Below, piece after piece: positions 58,986 through 64,000 of a stretch of 64,000 nt of DNA. The notes beneath the pieces were generated by a model. It was not told where the DNA came from, made no database searches, and saw nothing but the letters and a program-made list of their open reading frames with translations. Every line of letters begins with the position of its first letter. Position 1 is the stretch's first letter. The DNA comes from Dimargaris cristalligena (Eukaryota > Kickxellomycota > Dimargaritomycetes > Dimargaritales > Dimargaritaceae), in contig JANBQC010000015.1 of NCBI GenBank assembly GCA_027576995.1, forward strand, positions 1 to 64,000, written 5' to 3'. The position numbers and the translations under genes are program-made.

Positions 58986-59143
58986 TTTATGGGTGAAGTT
59001 CAGCAAGACTATATAGGTGGAGGGTTTAAAATACGGTGTCAAATGGGGGTGCCAGGGGGGGGGAGATTAATTGTTAACCAGTAACATCCATCTCCTCGAC
59101 CAATTTATTCGTAGTATCGCTCGTCCGAGCTTATCCCCTATTT
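58986..59143 (+). mobile_element. diverged TIR element (MITE-like)
   Basis: The left end TTATGGGTGAAGTTCAGC is well preserved. The right part (CATCTCCTCGACCAATTTATTCG.. to CTTATCCCCTATTT) aligns only loosely with the family right end, and the interior carries a G9 run. Confidence 0.5.
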
Positions 59144-59973
59144 TAGTCGATGTGGTGGTAAATATACCACCCACCATCTCCACCTCCCCCATTGGTCTTT
59201 ATTAAAGTCCAATAGATTGGTTAAAGGGGAAGGAAGGGCTTCACAGAATTAGGGGGTGTACCACCCCTCACCCCCCACATAGGCCATTCACTCTTTCCAT
59301 CTATTGGCCAGTGCGGGAGAGGGAGTAGGTAGCCGCAGCAGCGGCTTATTGAACATTATGCGAAGTCCCCCCTTCCTCGCTCCGTCGATTTCGCCTCTTG
59401 GTTCGGCCACACCCTGCAAAACGTACGCTAACTATTCAACCATTCATTAGTGGCCAGCCCCGGCAACCTGTATGGCACTATATGTAGAATATGAGAGGTT
59501 CAATAGTTAACCAGCTAAAAATCCCCAATTTTGGAAGACCTTGTTTTAACAGTCTATATAAGGCGTATAGAAAAGAAGCCAGTTTATAATAATAGCGGGA
59601 CTATAAATTTATTGCTACGCTAGTCCTGCTCTGAACTGTTAGGATTTATGTAATAGGCAGTATTATGAGTCGCCACTAATGCCAACTGGCTAATATCGGT
59701 GTGTTTTAGTAACAGACAATCAATCGAGATGTTCCAGGGTATCAATATAGTGTTACTATACAATGCCTTCCTTAACAAGAAAACCTACGCAACTGAATAC
59801 ATCGGTATTTTATGTTGGTATCGGTAACTGACTCACCATCCCCAATATCACGATTTAAGGCAGTGTAGCCCAAGGAAAACCAATGATGAACTGTTTATTT
59901 GGATACTTCTTTTAGTCAATACATCAGGGCCACAGGGAAAACTGTATGGAAATCTATTGCTGTCACTATAGCA

Positions 59974-60696
59974 CTACACTAAGCTGTTGAGAGTAATACC
60001 GGCGATCGAGTCCGCTAAAATAAACTGGGGCTGGTTGAAGGCTGTGGCCCTACCTACATGTCCCGGAAAGTCTTGGCAGTTATCCTTCAAATAATCGAAC
60101 ACAAAATTAATATCCACCCGACTGGAGGTCGGGTCTTGGTGAATCACGACCAGGAAGCGGGGGATTGTGGGGGATACGGTTGGCAGGGCCACGAAGGGGT
60201 GGGCACCCAAGTCATGGTACTTCTCTAACATGGGTTCGATATCTTGCTTGAATAAGCCACTTTCGAAATTCTCCATGGCATAAATTTGGCGAAGGAAGAT
60301 TTGGCGCGTTTCACAAGCAAATTCGGGGGTTAGGGGCGAACCCGTGTCGGGGTGGGGGTAGGTGCCTGGACCGGTAAAGGGAGGCAAGGAAATAATTCTC
60401 TCCGAGTTCATGGTGTGTACTTCCTCCAGCAAACCCAGACCCACCGACAACGCGAAATAGCCGTTAATATCCTGGGTGGTAAGGGCCTGGCTTTCCCACC
60501 CGCAGAAATGCAAATAGCCATTTGTGGTTGCGAGGATATCGGATGCGTCGGTGGATAATTGGGCACAATATCCGAGGTCGTTCGAATCAGCTTGGTAGGT
60601 ATCTCCATCGGGGTATAGGCCATCTATCGGTACAGGCTGACCTGATACTAAGGCGATGCTAACCAAAATCAGCAGACCTAAAGAGTTTACGAACAT
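59974..60696 (-). CDS. secreted cysteine-patterned family, member 3
   Basis: 240 residues in one exon. ATG 60696 opens a classic signal peptide (core LGLLILVSIALVS, cleavage near residue 19); the frame continues upstream without a leader-like sequence. Conserved points: C65-x-x-E-S followed by ALTTQDI, PPFTGPGTYP at 105-114, C128-x-T-R-Q-x-F, FKQDIEPML, LGAHPFVALPTVSPT at ~163-177, PRFLVVIHQD, FVFDY at 198-202 with C207, and PQFILAD. Cys44 is specific to this member; the Cys84/Cys74 seen in the others is missing. The length equals member 1 and the main cysteine (65) is at the same position. Function unknown. Confidence 0.87.
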   Translation of the reverse strand: MFVNSLGLLILVSIALVSGQPVPIDGLYPDGDTYQADSNDLGYCAQLSTDASDILATTNGYLHFCGWESQALTTQDINGYFALSVGLGLLEEVHTMNSERIISLPPFTGPGTYPHPDTGSPLTPEFACETRQIFLRQIYAMENFESGLFKQDIEPMLEKYHDLGAHPFVALPTVSPTIPRFLVVIHQDPTSSRVDINFVFDYLKDNCQDFPGHVGRATAFNQPQFILADSIAGITLNSLV

Positions 60697-62222
60697 GGTA
60701 AATGATGGCAGGTAAGTGGTGGGTGGACCGAGGGGCAATAACTCTGTGATTGAAAATACAGTGCTGGTGAAGTAATGGGTGGGTGGGTGAGAAGTAGACA
60801 ACGTCACTGAATTAAAATTTAATAATGCACCTGTAGAGCTGCGACATGGCAGGCTTTTATATTCGGCGATCATGTGGTAGTCTGTTAACCTGTCTGCCGT
60901 TTTGGATATTTATTCGTTTACACAAATCACTTGCTTAATAATGAAAATCGCCAATAATGGGTTTATCGCCTTTTTTTTCCAACTGGCATGGTGGCGGGGA
61001 AACGATTCATTCATGCGACTATAGCTACACCAAAGTTGGTTTATATTCTCATAGCATTGGTGGTACAGCACTTCAAACTTTATGTAGAATATATATATTA
61101 ATAAAATGGCGTGGAAGGGCTTGAAATGATGGCTTTAATTGACAATTGGAACATTAATATCATGATGGGGTTCTGTAGCCCCAGAACTATTGTACATGGC
61201 TTAGCGTGTGTGCAGGCTTAAGACAGCAACGCAGATATAACTACGGGTCAATTATATTACGTGGTAGGGGAGAAGCGGAGTGAAAGCGCGCGCCTCGGTG
61301 TAACCGTACCTATAGAAATAAACACCGGGAATGCCAGCCACGAAACAATGAGGTATAGGTCAGCCAAACAATAATTGATTTTCAGGTAACCGCAGGGTGA
61401 AGACCACTCCCCTTGAAATGGGGCCATCACTTGACCTCCCAGGTGAGAAGGCACTGTCGAGCAGGTAGCGAATGATTACTGGCCCAATCTGCCCTACAAA
61501 TGGACTTTGGGGTAAAGAACATTAAAGAATTGCATGACGTCCTGAGTTCTCTATGGTTAAATATAATTATATCAGTACTTATCTAATTTCCTCCACCTGG
61601 TAATACTGGTAATACTGCCCCCCCTATTGGCCCAGACCTGCCATTTTCACCAGCTAGCTAATACAAAAAGCAAACGTAATACAGGGGGCGGTAGCAACCC
61701 AATCTGCCCCAAGATAGAGTGATGATAATATAAATTATATATTGAGGTGGTCATTGTAACAGTATACCCATCCCTTTATAGAAGGGTGTTCGACCTTGGA
61801 AATCCAACCCACCATGCTTGTGCAAATGAAAGGAAAATTCAGACGAAAGCCATTATCTAGCCATCTTCTGGATGGCATATGGTTGGCCTGTCCTACTACC
61901 ACTGCTTAGGTGGAGGGTCCCTTTTACCAGAGCATTGGGCTCCGAAGCTTATATGGGGGAGAATCCTACCCCATACAACCCCAGGGACGCCACTTGTTCC
62001 ACCAGTAGGGTGCTATACAATAGTTTGCCTGTAGCCCCCACCAAGGGGAAAAATAATAATAATTGACTGGGCCCTCTTTATTTCGATCTTTTTAAAACTG
62101 AACACTGATTTATTTAATCATGGTTAAGCCTTTTACCACAGTAATGACTGATTCTGATGCCACTTGCTGCTTTATGTGTTATTGATATTTATCAGCCCTC
62201 CTAATCTGACTTAATCTGGACT
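60697..62222. other. upstream region of member 3, no gene seen
   Basis: Apart from the promoter of member 3, only short frames with no protein character are found. Confidence 0.5.
60854..60863 (-). promoter_or_regulatory. TATA element of secreted-family member 3
   Basis: On the minus strand the sequence reads AATATAAAAG, about 160 bases upstream of ATG 60696. Confidence 0.5.
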
Positions 62223-62898
62223 TAATGACTGTCTGCCCTTATTAAGCCTTATAGCACCATATTAACCCTCCCATAGTTACCCCCGGTACTCTGGGATCAT
62301 CATTCAGTATATAACCCATCTCCTTCTGGCCCCAATACTTTATACAAAACACTCAACTAATGATCTAAAAGAGTCTTCCAGTTCCCATAAGAGTCTTCTA
62401 GATATGAAGCCATCTGGTCGGCCTATATATCTATCTATACCTTAGTCTTAGTAGCATTTCCCTTAGGACCTCCCTTTGGAGCTGTCCCTGCATATATATA
62501 ACTGGGCCCCATTATGGACTGGTTCAATTCCTTAGCTTATTTCCTACCCCTATTTATCCCTATCGGCCCACCTAATCCTTCCTAAATATGGAACACTGAC
62601 TGTCCTATCCTATCACCTTATAGTGCCATATTACTCCTCCCTCAACTATATAACCCACTATGACCAGGTCCCAATGTTTCTTATGCAATACTCCACCAGC
62701 TGATCCAATGTTACCCCTTTCTTAGTGGAGTCTTCCGGATGTAAGCCCCCTGGGTGAGGCCCAACCCTCAGCTCTTCTTTAGTCATCTCATTGCTCTTAA
62801 GGACCCCTCACTATGAGCAGTCCCCATGTATAAATAACTGGGCCCCTCTGGGACCGGTTCAGTTCCTTAGCTTATTTTCTTACCCCCATGTTTACCTT
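62223..62898 (+). repeat. diverged tandem duplication A (two copies)
   Basis: Copy 1 (about 62223-62590) and copy 2 (about 62594-62898) share collinear blocks: GACTGTC, CCTTATAG..CCATATTA, AGTCTTCC, then a TATA-like run directly before AACTGGGCCCC, and GGTTCA(A/G)TTCCTTAGCTTAT. Indels of tens of bases separate the copies. Each copy has a TATA-like sequence (CATATATATAAC / GTATAAATAAC). Confidence 0.75.
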
Positions 62899-63326
62899 AA
62901 TAAACTCCTTATATGCTTACCCATTGTATTAGCCAGTAAGTGTGCCTGCTGCACGTCCCTTGCATTAGCCTGCACTCATCCTTTACTGGTTAGTACTGAC
63001 CCCTCCCTAATACTGGTAGCCTGCTTGGCTGAGCCTAAGCCCCACCTACCATTAGAAGCCTATCCTCAGGACTCTTGATGGACTAAGAGTGGTTAACCCA
63101 GGTAACAATCCCAATAAACTCTATATATACTCACCCCCTTGTACTAACTAGTAAGTGTACTTACTGCATATCCCTTACATATACCTGCACTTATCCTTTA
63201 TTAGATAGTACTGTGCTCCCATCCTAATGCTAGTAGTCCACTTGGCTGGGTCTAAGCCCCACCTACCATTAGAAGCCTATCCTCAGGACTGTTGACAGAC
63301 TAAGAGTGGTAAACCTGGGTAACAGT
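62899..63326 (+). repeat. 214-bp tandem duplication B (two copies)
   Basis: Copy 1 is 62899-63112 and copy 2 is 63113-63326. Both begin AATAAACTC/AATAAACTCT, share GCCCCACCTACCATTAGAAG and CCTATCCTCAGGACT, and end in a GGTAACA block. Divergence is clear but the units align over their full length with little or no gap. The order TATA-like / AATAAA / short terminal block would suit LTR fragments, but no internal region or integrase/RT is present. Confidence 0.85.
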
Positions 63327-64000
63327 TTGCTTTATTATCCATATCAAACTAAGAATATACAATATTCAAATATCAGCTCATACCCACCCACACTCTAACT
63401 TAATTTATATAAGAATGATAACCTTGGCTGCATTGTTATTATAATACCTCATTTCGAGATAAAGGATTGCCCCCAATTAAACCATGATAAACCTCTGGTC
63501 AATATTGCCGATATTGCAATCTAACAGCAATTTTTGCTCTTCATGGTGTAGTACAAATACTAACGAAACTACTGATCTATTAATGTAGCAGTCAATTCTA
63601 ACCCTGGTTCTTTGAGATTGCCAGTTCAGTATTAATTAGTAGTATTGTTTAGTATCACATTGTAATCCCCCCCCTTATTCCCAACATCACTGGTAGTAGG
63701 AACCCCTTACACCCTTCATACCTATGGTCTCCCCAGCTCCTACCTGTGGCTCACCTACCCCCACTGCCTAAAAATCCATATGTGTATCAATCGGGTATTG
63801 GAACTTGGGATCCATTCATAATACTCCCGCATTGTTACTGTGTATTTAATGGAGAGATCAAGTTGGATCCAGATGAATGAATCATAAACCAGCGTCTAAT
63901 AAGCCTGAAGCAGGGCTTTCAGATACCGAGCCAAACAACCCCAGGGGCCTGGCCGAACGCCTGTCTTGAACTTCACATCCCGCCCCTTGCTTAATTGCTG
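63327..64000. other. right end of window, no gene seen
   Basis: AT-rich to mixed sequence with a C10 run near 63667. No reading frame, tRNA or repeat is recognised. Confidence 0.5.

Larger units (their letters stand above)
58110..59973. other. spacer between secreted-family members 2 and 3
   Basis: It contains the member 2 promoter, a diverged TIR element (58986-59143) and otherwise unassigned sequence. No further family copy or gene is visible. Confidence 0.55.

Overview
The window looks like nuclear DNA of a filamentous, early-diverging fungus (Zoopagomycota/Mucoromycota grade). The evidence is spliceosomal introns with GTAAGT- or GTACG-type donors, fungal versions of housekeeping proteins (Tps2-, Sen2-, Bcs1-, Iqg1- and Osh4-like), a seven-helix receptor fused to an RGS domain, and pyrimidine-rich leaders on coding strands. 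The species cannot be named from sequence alone. Genes are sparse and separated by kilobases of sequence in which I see no coding pattern.

Left part (1-20.7 kb): a tRNA-Ile(AAU) gene; a secreted chymotrypsin-fold serine protease with an unusual S1 pocket; a Nudix-exon remnant of the cleavage factor CFIm25 (minus strand, 3' half not found); a complete three-exon eIF2-alpha gene (minus); an intronless trehalose-6-phosphate phosphatase (TPS2); and an intronless 7TM-RGS receptor whose RGS box is split by about 260 residues.

Middle part (21.5-48.8 kb): the first member of a secreted cysteine-patterned protein family (minus); a small Cys-rich protein; BCS1 (two exons); tRNA-splicing endonuclease subunit SEN2 (two exons); a large IQGAP-type scaffold with about 13 IQ motifs (two exons); and an Osh4/Kes1-type oxysterol/PI4P exchange protein (minus).

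Right part (50.6-64 kb): lineage-restricted genes, all on the minus strand. Two are diverged paralogues resembling the Tubby-C/LURP-one fold, one of them starting with a 7-nt coding exon. Two more are members of the secreted family. The last 1.8 kb holds two successive diverged tandem duplications that may be LTR debris.

About six copies of a ~146-bp terminal-inverted-repeat element (CATATGGGTGAAGTTC...GAACTTCTCCCATATG) lie in the intergenic spaces between 25 and 59 kb and are probably MITEs.

The strongest candidate for undescribed biology is the secreted family at 21.6-22.3, 57.4-58.1 and 60.0-60.7 kb. The three proteins are 238-240 residues long with signal peptides, share collinear cysteines and motifs, and each has a TATA element upstream. 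The housekeeping genes show no operon-like relationship; each appears to have its own promoter.
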